A stretch of 64,000 nucleotides of DNA from an uncultured Clostridium sp. (lineage in GTDB: Bacteria > Bacillota > Clostridia > TANB77 > CAG-508), in assembly GCA_900554175.1 (NCBI GenBank), contig USGK01000003.1:49511-113510 (forward strand), written 5' to 3'. Positions 1 to 8,550 of this stretch are shown here, in pieces (the stretch's first letter is position 1; every line of letters starts with the position of its first letter). The position numbers were made by a program, and so were the translations under genes. The notes under the pieces were generated by a model. The model was not told the DNA's origin. It worked only from the letters and a program-made list of their open reading frames with translations, and did not search any database.

Positions 1-723
1 TTTTTCTATTTTTGCTTTAGTTTCATCAGGCATTTTTTCAATCTCTTCTTCTAAAACCTCATCACTAAGTTCATCTTCTTTTGATAGTTTATTATTAACT
101 TTACCTGAATATTTTTTATGCTTATTTTCTAATAAATACCCTTTATATGTATATTCATTTTTATTTATAAATTTTCTAAGATCGCTTTCTTCCAAGCTAG
201 ACCATCTTGAATGATATCTTAATATTGGGAATATACAACTTAATTTTTCAAAATTTGACATACCATAATCACTATCATTTATCATTTCTATTTTATTTTT
301 ACTAAGTTTTAAAGGGTCTATTGCATTTCTTGTACCTAATTCATCATTAGCAGTTTTTCTAGAAAAAGCTTCACCGATTTCTAAGAAAACTATTTTAGGT
401 TTTTGAGTTCTAAAAGCTTCTCTTATGTAATAATATGATGACCACATTTTTTGACGAGGTGTAGAAAAACAATATCCTGTTATCCCTGTCTTTTCGTATA
501 TTTCCATCGGTGAAATTCCTGTATATATACAAGAATTTCCAACATACAAGACATCAATCGAATTTTCTTTTTCTTTATAAAATTCTATTATAGCATATGA
601 TTGAAACCATTCCTTTATTGTACCTACTGGATTAAAAAATTTACCCAATATACAAAAGACAAGAAAAAATATGCCTAAAAATATGCCTGCTTTTAATGTT
701 TTTATTATTAAATCCTTCTTCAT
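1..723 (-). CDS. SGNH-fold (DltD/AlgJ-like) envelope protein, C-terminus cut by window edge
   Basis: The frame is open from an ATG at 723 to base 1, giving 241 residues without a stop. Residues about 8-27 form one hydrophobic membrane segment (signal anchor), followed by an extracytoplasmic domain. Residues 61-64 read VGNS, matching SGNH/GDSL block I with Ser64 as candidate nucleophile; the rest of the catalytic site would lie beyond the edge. It starts 32 nt after the MBOAT gene and is the fourth gene of the operon, the place of DltD in dlt operons. Inference: it helps move or hydrolyse an acyl group on an envelope polymer outside the membrane. The family is fairly clear from the block and context; the substrate is unknown. 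Confidence 0.7.
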   Translation of the reverse strand, partial: MKKDLIIKTLKAGIFLGIFFLVFCILGKFFNPVGTIKEWFQSYAIIEFYKEKENSIDVLYVGNSCIYTGISPMEIYEKTGITGYCFSTPRQKMWSSYYYIREAFRTQKPKIVFLEIGEAFSRKTANDELGTRNAIDPLKLSKNKIEMINDSDYGMSNFEKLSCIFPILRYHSRWSSLEESDLRKFINKNEYTYKGYLLENKHKKYSGKVNNKLSKEDELSDEVLEEEIEKMPDETKAKIEK

Positions 724-755
724 TAAATTTACCTTCTATTTATTTTTAATTTTTA

Positions 756-2351
756 TTAAAATTGTCCATATATAAAACTTTGAATATTATACCCTTTTCC
801 ATATATTCCAAATATAATTATTATAAAAATTAAAGCATATAATACAATCCATCTAAATATTAAATTTTGTTTAGCTAAAGATTCTCTAAATTTTAAACCT
901 TTTTCTTTGTATATGCTAGTTACTAATAATATAATACTTGAAATTACTATTATTGCAATGTCTCCCGGATTTAAGCCTCCAAGCATGAAAGCTTTTCCAT
1001 TAAATATATTTTCCAAATTGTGGACATTAAATATTGATTTTACCATTTCAAAAAAAGTTCTTAAATTTTCTGCTCTAAATATTGTCATTCCTATACATAC
1101 AAACATATCTGTTCTTAATATTTGAAATAACTTATAACTCCATACTTTGGTATTAATTTTAAAAATCTTTATAATTTTTTCAAATAAAGGAGCAAATATT
1201 TTTCCAAGCATCATTATTACATAATAATATAATCCGTAAACGATATATTTTGCTCCAGCTCCATGCCATATCCCATTACAAAGCCATACAAATAAAAGTG
1301 AGAAAGCTATTGGAACTAATTTAGATAAATATGTATCTTTAAATATTTTTTTAGAAACATTTGTAACTTTTACCGATGCTTTTGAAAGTGAAACTGGGTA
1401 AAAAACATAATCTTTAAGCCAGGTTCCAAGTGTAATGTTCCATCTTCTCCAAAATTCGTCAATTGATCTTGCAAAAAATGGTCTTTCAAAGTTTTGATCT
1501 AAATGTATATCAAAAATTTCTGCTGCTCCTCTTACAATATCAATTCCACCAGAAAATTCTGCATATATTTGAAGTGTGTATGCTAAAGCACCTAAAACTA
1601 TAATTGGTCCTGAGTATGCAGTATAATTATTAAATACTTCGTTTGCATACATTGCTACTCTATCTGCTATTACCATCTTCTTAAAAAATCCCCATAGCAT
1701 TAGTTGAGTTCCAAAACAAATATTTTTATATGTAATTTCATGTGGTTCATACAAATTATTAGCTAATTTATCATATCTTCCAATTGGACCTTCTACAAGT
1801 TGTGGAAAGAATGCTAAGAACAATGCAACTCTTCCTATGTTTTTATCTGCTTTTATTTTTCCTCTATACACATCAACAATATAGCTTATTGCCTGAAGTG
1901 TATAATAAGATATTCCAAGTGGTAAAATAAATTCTTTAAGTGGTATATTAAACTCTATATGCAAAATTTTAAATAATGAATTTATACCTTCTCCGATAAA
2001 TCCAGAATATTTAATAAATATGAGTACAGCTAAATTGAGTAGTATTCCAAAAACCAATACTCTTTTTTTATTCTTTTTTGAATCTTGTTTTATTTTTTTC
2101 TTTTTTTCTTTATCATCTATAGTTTTTGATATTTTTTTACATTCATCATCAATCTTTCCAATTTTCAATGCCACTAAATATATTGAAAGAGTTGTAAAAA
2201 GCATACATAAAATTAAATACGTGCTATTAGAAAAGTAAAAAATATAACTAGAAATTAATAATACAAGCCATTTTACTTTTTTGGGTACTATTTTGTATAT
2301 TAAAACTATTCCTAATAAAAATATCAAAAACTCAATTGAATTGATTAACAT
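756..2351 (-). CDS. MBOAT family membrane O-acyltransferase (DltB/AlgI-like)
   Basis: A 531-residue polytopic membrane protein. Hallmarks are the segment around residues 298-319 (DEFWRRWNITLGTWL...) and the conserved His in NGIWHG (His363), the catalytic His of MBOAT enzymes. A Lys-rich cytoplasmic loop lies at about residues 66-97. It is longer than a usual DltB (about 400 residues) and nearer AlgI-type enzymes in size. In the family, MBOAT proteins take an acyl group from a carrier on the cytoplasmic side and pass it across the membrane. The carrier and adenylation genes lie just upstream, so the donor is probably the thioester on that carrier. D-alanine is likely but not shown; acetyl or another acyl group is possible. 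Confidence 0.88.
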   Translation of the reverse strand: MLINSIEFLIFLLGIVLIYKIVPKKVKWLVLLISSYIFYFSNSTYLILCMLFTTLSIYLVALKIGKIDDECKKISKTIDDKEKKKKIKQDSKKNKKRVLVFGILLNLAVLIFIKYSGFIGEGINSLFKILHIEFNIPLKEFILPLGISYYTLQAISYIVDVYRGKIKADKNIGRVALFLAFFPQLVEGPIGRYDKLANNLYEPHEITYKNICFGTQLMLWGFFKKMVIADRVAMYANEVFNNYTAYSGPIIVLGALAYTLQIYAEFSGGIDIVRGAAEIFDIHLDQNFERPFFARSIDEFWRRWNITLGTWLKDYVFYPVSLSKASVKVTNVSKKIFKDTYLSKLVPIAFSLLFVWLCNGIWHGAGAKYIVYGLYYYVIMMLGKIFAPLFEKIIKIFKINTKVWSYKLFQILRTDMFVCIGMTIFRAENLRTFFEMVKSIFNVHNLENIFNGKAFMLGGLNPGDIAIIVISSIILLVTSIYKEKGLKFRESLAKQNLIFRWIVLYALIFIIIIFGIYGKGYNIQSFIYGQF

Positions 2352-2372
2352 TTTCTTTTTTCCCTTTCAATA

Positions 2373-2603
2373 TTACTCTTCATCTTGCAATTTTTGTATT
2401 AATTTATATATATCTTCAGCTGATTCAAAATTTTCAGGAATCAAATCTGATGGTGTAATTTCAATATCAAATTCATCATTTAATTTAGTTACTAATGTAA
2501 CTATATCAAATGAATCTAATATTTCCTCACTTATCAAATTTTTTTCGTTTTCAAAATCAATCCCTGGTTTTACATCTTTTAAAATCTCAATTAATTCTTC
2601 CAT
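2373..2603 (-). CDS. acyl/D-alanyl carrier protein (DltC-like)
   Basis: A 76-residue acidic carrier protein. The phosphopantetheine site is the Ser of LDSFD (residue 31 from the chosen start). A GTG start further upstream (2636) would overlap the adenylation gene, but the Shine-Dalgarno GAAAGG lies inside that extension, just before the ATG at 2603, so the shorter protein is preferred. It begins 16 nt after the adenylation gene and is followed by the MBOAT gene. In dlt systems the carrier is charged by DltA and used by DltB. The order here (ligase, carrier, MBOAT, SGNH) differs from the classic dltA-B-C-D order. Confidence 0.85.
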   Translation of the reverse strand: MEELIEILKDVKPGIDFENEKNLISEEILDSFDIVTLVTKLNDEFDIEITPSDLIPENFESAEDIYKLIQKLQDEE

Positions 2604-2619
2604 AATAATTTTCCTTTCT

Positions 2620-4158
2620 TTATTTATTGTTTTCACTATTTATAGAAATTTGTCCTTTTAATAGTTTTCTATCTATTTTGCCATTACTGTTATATGGCAT
2701 TTTTGTAATTTTTACATATTTATTTGGTCTCATATATGGTAAAAGTAAGTTTTCTGCCTTCTTTGCAATTTCAGTTTCTTCGATATCTCCTTGGTAAAAT
2801 AATATTATTTGTTGATTTTTTTCATCATAAACACAAGCACATAAAATAATATTTTCTATACTATAAATATTTTTTTCGATTTCTCCAAGTTCTATTCTAT
2901 ATCCCATATGTTTTATTTGATAATCTTTTCTTGAAATATATATAAGTTCTTCATTTTCGTTATATTTAGCAATATCTCCTGTTTTGTATACTATTTCTGG
3001 ATAATTTTTGTTTATAGGATTTTGAATAAAGGCTTCTTTTGTTTTTTTGATATTTCCAAAATATCCATCTGCTAAAAATGAGCCTCTTACTAAAATTTCT
3101 CCTACTTCACCTTTTTTTGCTTCTTTTCCATCTTCTTTAATTAAAATAATTCCACAATTGTCACAATGTTTTCCTATAGGAAGTGTTTCATCATTTTTAA
3201 ACTCTCTATCTACTATATAATAAGAACATATATCAGTTGTTTCTGTTGGTCCATAAAGGTTAGCATACATACAATCTGGTAATGCTTTTCTCCACATATT
3301 TAGTTGCTTAATTGGCATTACTTCTCCGGCAAATAATATTTTCTTTAAATCAGGAAGCTGTATATTTTCTAAAGCTCCTAAATTTGCTACAATACATAAT
3401 GCTGAAGGAACCCAATAAATCGTGTTAACTTTTTTCTCTTTCAAAAATTCAAGTAATTTTATAGGGAAAGAGAAAAACATTTTTGGTATAATGTATAGAG
3501 TCGCTCCTGTATAAATTGTTGTAAATACATCTAAAATAGACATACTGAAATAAAAAGGTGTTTGACTACCAAATATTGTTTTACTATCTATTTCGAAGCA
3601 TTCCTTTACCCAATTCACATATGATATTACTGCTCTATGACTTACAACTGTTCCTTTTGGAATTCCTGTTGAGCCTGATGTAAAAAGAACATACATTGGA
3701 TCTAAGTCAATTTGCCTTTTTCTTATTTCTTCTAATTTTTCTTGGTTAATATCTCCTTGTTGTAAATCTTCGTATAATAAAACTTTTATTTCTTTATTAT
3801 CTAAATTAATCTTTTCCAACTTTGATATATTTTTTTGATCTGTTATTACTATTTTACTCTCTAAAGTTTCTATTATACTTTTGGCTCTTTCTGCTGGCGA
3901 TTTTGTATCTATTATTGTATAAAAATTACCACTGTATAATATTCCCATCATTGTTTCTAGACAGTTTATTGTCTTGTCAATAAATATTACTATTGGTTCT
4001 TTTTCTTTTTTTATATTTTTTATTATGTTTGTTCCAATCTTTTTTGAATTTTTTAAAAATTCACTATATGTTACTTCTTTTTCACTTTCCCCAAAAATTA
4101 TTTTCTCTGGAAATTTTCTTTCTGAGTTTTCTAATGCTTGTAATATATTTTTTATCAT
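2620..4158 (-). CDS. AMP-forming adenylation enzyme, D-alanine--carrier ligase-like (DltA-like)
   Basis: A 512-residue ANL-superfamily adenylation enzyme, near the usual DltA length. Visible motifs: the phosphate loop FTSGSTGIPKG (159-169), NLYGPTETTD, the YKTGD motif, the hinge around ISRKDYQIKHMGYRIELGEIE, and C-terminal NGKIDRK with the catalytic Lys at about 494. Such enzymes adenylate an amino or other acid and load it on the phosphopantetheine arm of a carrier, here surely the next gene. DltA is the best family match because of size and context; specificity for D-alanine cannot be proven by eye. First gene of the operon; the Shine-Dalgarno (GTAAGG) is weak. Confidence 0.85.
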   Translation of the reverse strand: MIKNILQALENSERKFPEKIIFGESEKEVTYSEFLKNSKKIGTNIIKNIKKEKEPIVIFIDKTINCLETMMGILYSGNFYTIIDTKSPAERAKSIIETLESKIVITDQKNISKLEKINLDNKEIKVLLYEDLQQGDINQEKLEEIRKRQIDLDPMYVLFTSGSTGIPKGTVVSHRAVISYVNWVKECFEIDSKTIFGSQTPFYFSMSILDVFTTIYTGATLYIIPKMFFSFPIKLLEFLKEKKVNTIYWVPSALCIVANLGALENIQLPDLKKILFAGEVMPIKQLNMWRKALPDCMYANLYGPTETTDICSYYIVDREFKNDETLPIGKHCDNCGIILIKEDGKEAKKGEVGEILVRGSFLADGYFGNIKKTKEAFIQNPINKNYPEIVYKTGDIAKYNENEELIYISRKDYQIKHMGYRIELGEIEKNIYSIENIILCACVYDEKNQQIILFYQGDIEETEIAKKAENLLLPYMRPNKYVKITKMPYNSNGKIDRKLLKGQISINSENNK

Positions 4159-4314
4159 GGTATTCTAAGCCTTACTTTCTTTTAAATTTTTCTTTAATAT
4201 ATTACCATTAAAGATTATATTTTTCAATAAATTTGTTTAATTTTCATAAAAAATTTACTATTAATTTAAGTACTTTTTAAATTACAAAATAGTTTTTTAT
4301 ATACATTTAAAAGA

Positions 4315-4357
4315 AATAAGCTATTATCAAAATAGCCTATCTTGATAATAGCTTATT
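4315..4357 (-). terminator. Intrinsic terminator of the mreB-like gene
   Basis: A perfect 16-bp inverted repeat (4315-4330 with 4342-4357) around an 11-nt loop abuts the mreB stop codon. On the minus-strand transcript it is followed by a T-rich stretch (TTTCTTTT). Confidence 0.85.
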
Positions 4358-4358
4358 A

Positions 4359-5369
4359 TTAGTTACGTTCTTTACTATCTAAAACATCTAACGTATCAAG
4401 TGCTTTTCCAGTTCCAAGTGCTACACATGATACAGTGTCTTGTGCAATCATAACATTTATTCCAGTTTTTTCTTGTAAAAGCTTATCTAATCCATCTATT
4501 AAGCAACCTCCACCTGTCATATAAATTCCTTTGTCGCTTATATCTGCTGCAAGTTCTGGTGGTGTTTTTTCTAAAACAGAATGTACTGCATCAACTATCA
4601 TCATTGCAGGTTCAATCAATGCTTCTAGCATCTCTGTTGATCGAATGGTAACTGTTGTAGGAAGGCCTGTAATTAAATCTCTTCCTCTAACATCCATTTC
4701 TGTATCTTGAATTTTTGGATATACACATCCTATATTAACTTTTAAATCCTCTGCCGTTCTTTCACCTATTGCTAAATTATGTTTTCTTTTTATATATTTT
4801 ACTATATATTCATCAAATTTGTCTCCTGCAACTTTTATAGATGTACTTACAACTGAACCTCCAAGTGAAATTACTGCAATATCAGTGGTTCCCCCTCCGA
4901 TATCTACTACCATATTTCCACATGGCTTAGATATGTCAATTCCTGCACCTATTGCTGCAGCTATTGGTTCTTCTATTAAATATACTTTTCTTGCTCCTGC
5001 TTGATTTGCTGCATCTATTACTGCTTTTTTTTCAACTTCTGTAACTCTAGATGGTATACAAATCATAATTCTTGGTGCAAATAAGGTTCTTCCGCCAACT
5101 TTATTAATAAAATATTTAAGCATTTTTTCTGTTACTGTGTAATCTGAAATTACTCCGTCTCTTAGCGGTCTTGTTGCTACAATATTTCCTGGTGTTCTTC
5201 CCAACATCCTTCTAGCTTCTTTTCCGACTGCTACAACTTCTCCTGTATTACTATCTACTGCAACAACAGAAGGTTCTCTTAAAACTATTCCTTTTCCTTT
5301 AACATATGCAATTACTGTTGCAGTTCCTAGATCTATACCTATATCTTGCCCAAATCCAAATTTAAACAT
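4359..5369 (-). CDS. mreB: Rod-shape actin MreB/Mbl
   Basis: A 336-residue MreB-family actin of normal length. The N-terminus FGFGQDIGIDLGTATV holds the first phosphate-binding motif; a second lies in MVVDIGGGTTDIAVISLGG, the adenosine motif near GIYMTGGGCLIDG. MreB/Mbl proteins polymerise at the inner membrane face and guide the elongation synthases, so the cell is probably rod-shaped. The gene stands alone rather than with mreC/mreD, which favours an Mbl-type paralogue, but sequence by eye cannot separate MreB, Mbl and MreBH. Its Shine-Dalgarno AAAGGAGA is 13 nt from the ATG, and a TATAAT-like -10 lies in the AT-rich leader; no convincing -35 was seen. Confidence 0.93.
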   Translation of the reverse strand: MFKFGFGQDIGIDLGTATVIAYVKGKGIVLREPSVVAVDSNTGEVVAVGKEARRMLGRTPGNIVATRPLRDGVISDYTVTEKMLKYFINKVGGRTLFAPRIMICIPSRVTEVEKKAVIDAANQAGARKVYLIEEPIAAAIGAGIDISKPCGNMVVDIGGGTTDIAVISLGGSVVSTSIKVAGDKFDEYIVKYIKRKHNLAIGERTAEDLKVNIGCVYPKIQDTEMDVRGRDLITGLPTTVTIRSTEMLEALIEPAMMIVDAVHSVLEKTPPELAADISDKGIYMTGGGCLIDGLDKLLQEKTGINVMIAQDTVSCVALGTGKALDTLDVLDSKERN

Positions 5370-5516
5370 ATTTAATAATCTTCTCCTTTGCTAAATCATA
5401 AAATTATATTATAACGTATTTCATTATTATTACATTTTTGTTACAATTATATTACATTATTTTAATTTTATCAATAGATATTTTAAATTTGTTTAAAAAG
5501 ATTTATTATTAAAAAA

Positions 5517-6449
5517 TTATTTATTTTTTAACTCTAGAATTTCTTCTTTAGTAAGTCCTGTTGCTTGTTCTATTAATTCTATTTCTATTCCTAGTTTTAG
5601 CATTTTCTTTGCCGTTGATATTTTTTCTTCTTTGATCCCTAGGATTTTTCCTTCTTCAAGTCCAAGATTTTTACCTTCTTCAAGTCCAAGATTTCTACCT
5701 TCTTCAAGTCCAATACTTTTTCCTTCTTCCAATCCTGCTGTTTTTGCATGTTTTAAAGCTGCCTGTTCTTCCATTTCTGATAACATTCTTATTTCTGCTA
5801 GCCTTTTGACTTCTTCCTCTCCTGTTAATACATTATATTCTTCGTCTGCTTCTTTTATTATTTTACTTTCTTTTTTCGCCATATCGATTAGATCGCCCCT
5901 CTCTCCATCAATAAATGCTAACCATTGATTTACTTTTTCTTTCATATCTAGTGATATGTTTTCTCTGAATTTTTTTAGTTCAATATAATAGTATTCTGCA
6001 AAGTTATTATATTTATAATTTCTGTGTTTTTCTAAAACTCTTACCGTTTTTGTTACATAGTCCTGTAACTCAAATAAATTATAATCTAATAATGCTATTA
6101 TTATTACCTTTTTTAGTCCTTTATAGTATCTTCCTATGTTTCTTTGTTCTGTTATTTTCTTTGATGCATAAAATGTCGTTCTTTCTTCTATATTTTTATA
6201 ATCGTTTAGTTGCATTTCTATATCTACTATCTCTCCTGAACTCAATTCTACTTCTAAGTCTAGTATTCCATATTTTTCTTCTAATACTATCTGTTCTAAC
6301 CTAGCATCATGTTTTACTTGTTTTATTTTTACATTTTCTTCTAATACTGCATCTAAAAAATCTTTTAGAAATCTTTCGTTTCCTCTTTTACTAAAAAATG
6401 CTTTAAATACAATATCATTTTTTAATTTTAATTTTTGTGTATTATTCAC
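5517..6449 (-). CDS. Rpn/PD-(D/E)XK nuclease family putative transposase
   Basis: A 310-residue protein starting at GTG (6449) behind a perfect AAGGAGG. The N-terminus (KNDIVFKAFFS) and the core LDLEVELSSG...DIEMQ (Asp64, Glu78, Gln80) are the nuclease signature of Rpn (recombination-promoting) proteins. Residues about 225-275 are tandem GLEEGK-type 8-residue repeats; the C-terminus has a short helical MLKLGIE...ITGLTKEEILEL-type tail. Such genes are often multicopy in Clostridia and are linked to RecA-independent recombination or mobility. Part of this gene recurs as a deletion derivative at 28.6 kb and a relative lies at the right edge. It has its own consensus promoter. Confidence 0.85.
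   Translation of the reverse strand: MNNTQKLKLKNDIVFKAFFSKRGNERFLKDFLDAVLEENVKIKQVKHDARLEQIVLEEKYGILDLEVELSSGEIVDIEMQLNDYKNIEERTTFYASKKITEQRNIGRYYKGLKKVIIIALLDYNLFELQDYVTKTVRVLEKHRNYKYNNFAEYYYIELKKFRENISLDMKEKVNQWLAFIDGERGDLIDMAKKESKIIKEADEEYNVLTGEEEVKRLAEIRMLSEMEEQAALKHAKTAGLEEGKSIGLEEGRNLGLEEGKNLGLEEGKILGIKEEKISTAKKMLKLGIEIELIEQATGLTKEEILELKNK
5627..5746 (-). repeat. Five in-frame 24-bp tandem repeats inside the Rpn-family gene
   Basis: Units start at 5627, 5651, 5675, 5699 and 5723. The middle ones share CTTCTTCAAGTCCAA on the plus strand and encode GLEEGK(S/N)(I/L) repeats; the outer two are diverged. Whole-unit changes would keep the frame, so the repeat number may vary between copies. 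Confidence 0.85.
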
Positions 6450-6492
6450 CGAAAATCCTCCTTATCTTATATTTGTATTTTATTGATTTTCG
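6450..6492 (-). promoter_or_regulatory. Leader dyad pairing across the Rpn ribosome-binding site
   Basis: On the transcript, CGAAAATC (6485-6492) is exactly complementary to GATTTTCG (6450-6457), which lies between AAGGAGG and the GTG start. Pairing would close a loop of 27 nt holding the Shine-Dalgarno. This could reduce translation of the nuclease; it is an inference from complementarity only. Confidence 0.4.
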
Positions 6493-6617
6493 CCTCACTC
6501 CCTCTCCAAAATATTTTTTTGATTTTAGTTAAATTAGAAAAAAATTTTTGATGTCTAATTAAACTGAACTAATTTTTATTTTGCCTAACCTAAGTTGCAT
6601 TTTTTTAATATACCCTT

Positions 6618-6645
6618 ATTATACAGGCTTTTTCGGATTTGTCAA
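6618..6645 (-). promoter_or_regulatory. Consensus promoter of the Rpn-family gene
   Basis: On the minus strand TTGACA (6640-6645), a 16-bp spacer and TATAAT (6618-6623). It predicts a leader of about 160 nt, explaining most of the 320-base gap between 6450 and 6769; the rest of that gap holds the terminator at 6712-6761. The -35 half, with the adjoining spacer, is preserved in the remnant at 28.7 kb. Confidence 0.8.
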
Positions 6646-6711
6646 CACTTTTTTTTTATAATAATTTCGTTTTCTATTATTAAAATCACATTTTTTTATT
6701 ATTTAAAAAAT

Positions 6712-6761
6712 AAACGTCTAAATTTGCTTAACTTAGCATAGTTAAACAAATTTAAACGTTT
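6712..6761 (-). terminator. Terminator at the end of the Tad-like operon
   Basis: A 22-bp inverted repeat (6712-6733 with 6740-6761) with a 6-nt loop, just after the last gene. Its two imperfect positions are C/A mismatches on plus-strand RNA but G-U pairs on minus-strand RNA, so the minus transcript is the functional one. A T run follows on that strand. Confidence 0.85.
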
Positions 6762-6769
6762 ATATATCT

Positions 6770-8464
6770 TTAATAATTTTTTAGATAATACTTAAAATCT
6801 GTATCATGTGTTATTTTATATGAGCCATATCTTTCACGCGCAAGGGCAGTATAATAAGCTGCTTTTAATTTTTTATCAGCATCTCTCATGTACTTATACA
6901 TATCTCCTTTTGATGTATCAACACTTGTTTGTGAAACTATACTTGTATATGAACCTGTGTATATATTATCTTTGTTAGCTCTTATTGGAAAATAATATGT
7001 TGTATTATCTCCATCTTTTATGTAATGTTTTTCAAAGTCAAGTTTAAATACACCCTTTAAATTATTATCTAGATTAATATCTCTTGCATTTGCTCTATGA
7101 TACTGGTTATCAATATCAGTAGCAATATAAATAGAATTTTCGTCAACAAATTCTTTTGTTGTAGTATTTGCACTAACAGCATATCCATTATATTTTTTTG
7201 TTCCAATATCTAAACCTTGTAAGAAACCTATAACAGATACATTATTTTCTATAGTCTCCCAATCTTCTTCAGATATTTTAGGCATTGCAAATTGTATATC
7301 CTTTTCTGAATAGTTACTAAAACCAGCAATAGCTGCCGATAAATTAGTTTCTATTGTGTGTCTTATTACCGCCTTACGATGTTGATTAAAATCTGAATCT
7401 GAATCTTGAATATATTTACCATCTATCTTTTTAAAGATTTCATAATTTCCATAATCCTTCATATTAACAAATTTTTTTGTCTCATTATCATAATATCCAG
7501 CATCTGATGATTTAAGGTCACTAAGACCATAAGCCCCTCTAATTTTATTAATAAACTCAAAAGCTTCTTTATAGTAATAATATGCACTTTTATTTTCCTC
7601 TATAGCATTATAATATTTTTTATACAAATCTTCATTTTTTTCTTGAGAAACCTGGTTCACTTTTGTTCCATTAACAAGGTGAAAAACCTTACCCTTCCCA
7701 TCACCATCACTCGTATCCAAATAATATTTTGTCCCATTAATTTTAACATAATTAGTAAAATCATTAACAATATACTCTGAGGAATTTGATTTCGGATAAC
7801 CCTTATTAGAAATTTTCACATCACCATTTTCATAAAACTTAACTCCATCATATTCATAATAATTGCCATTTAAATCCATTCCAGATTTAATTCCATCCAT
7901 CAAATATCCCGAATCATCGACATAATTTTCTTGTAAAAATCCTTGAATCCTTATATAATTATCTAAAGAATATGTTATTACAAAATCATCTCCATTATTT
8001 CTTTGATACCTACAACTATAAAAAACATAAGACTTAATTCCTTCTACTAATGCACCATCTGTATAAGTAGAGTCACTTTTAACATTTTTCTGAGATAATG
8101 TATTGTAATATTTAGAATATATATAATACCCATCATACATAGTATACACAACAGCTGGAACATATTCTTGCATAACCGATGCTTTATATCCACTTAAACC
8201 GAAACTTGATTGTAATGATGCTAAATAAGTTGATGCTGATGCTTCGATGTTTTCCATTTTTGCAGTTACTACATCATTTTCTGTATCAACTATTGAATTT
8301 GCTTGGTATACTTCTAAAGCATCATAAACGCAGTCTACTAAACGCCTATCATATATTGCTTGGTTTCTTATTGTGTTTATTTGTGCATCTAGATATAGTC
8401 CTAAAACTATATCGATTGGTAAAATTATTAAAAGAAAAATTATTGCCAAGTGCTGAATTTTCAT
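6770..8464 (-). CDS. Membrane-anchored exported protein at the end of the Tad-like cluster, unknown function
   Basis: A 564-residue protein with one N-terminal hydrophobic segment (about residues 5-24: HLAIIFLLIILPIDIVLGLYL) and a large, Tyr/Asn/Asp-rich outside domain with no motif I recognise. Soon after the membrane helix comes a helical part (INTIRNQAIYDRRLVDCVYDALEVYQ), a layout seen in TadE/TadG-type minor pilins. Inference from position and layout: a large minor pilin, tip protein or adhesin of the Tad-like apparatus. It is separated from the preceding pilin-like gene by a terminator-like hairpin, so its expression may be lower. It lacks the Met-Glu-Asn start of its neighbours. The start has a good AAAGGAG. 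Confidence 0.7.
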   Translation of the reverse strand: MKIQHLAIIFLLIILPIDIVLGLYLDAQINTIRNQAIYDRRLVDCVYDALEVYQANSIVDTENDVVTAKMENIEASASTYLASLQSSFGLSGYKASVMQEYVPAVVYTMYDGYYIYSKYYNTLSQKNVKSDSTYTDGALVEGIKSYVFYSCRYQRNNGDDFVITYSLDNYIRIQGFLQENYVDDSGYLMDGIKSGMDLNGNYYEYDGVKFYENGDVKISNKGYPKSNSSEYIVNDFTNYVKINGTKYYLDTSDGDGKGKVFHLVNGTKVNQVSQEKNEDLYKKYYNAIEENKSAYYYYKEAFEFINKIRGAYGLSDLKSSDAGYYDNETKKFVNMKDYGNYEIFKKIDGKYIQDSDSDFNQHRKAVIRHTIETNLSAAIAGFSNYSEKDIQFAMPKISEEDWETIENNVSVIGFLQGLDIGTKKYNGYAVSANTTTKEFVDENSIYIATDIDNQYHRANARDINLDNNLKGVFKLDFEKHYIKDGDNTTYYFPIRANKDNIYTGSYTSIVSQTSVDTSKGDMYKYMRDADKKLKAAYYTALARERYGSYKITHDTDFKYYLKNY

Positions 8465-8514
8465 CTTATGCTCCTTTCAAAACTGGTATTTTATAAATTT
8501 TGTTATAAATAAAA

Positions 8515-8536
8515 GCCTGTAAAAAACTTTACAAGC
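8515..8536 (-). terminator. Internal terminator/attenuator before the last Tad-cluster gene
   Basis: A 9-bp stem (8515-8523 with 8528-8536, one G-U pair on the minus transcript) follows the stop of the 172-residue gene and is followed by CTTTTATTT on the transcript. Partial read-through could set the level of the 564-residue protein. Confidence 0.5.
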
Positions 8537-8550
8537 CCCTTTTTTTATTT

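Noticed and set aside
2604..2636. Upstream GTG start for the carrier protein
   Set aside because: The Shine-Dalgarno lies inside the extension right before the inner ATG, so the longer form is unlikely.
5627..5746. Regular 24-bp repeats that could suggest a CRISPR array
   Set aside because: They are contiguous, without spacers, in frame inside the Rpn-family gene, and encode an 8-residue repeat.
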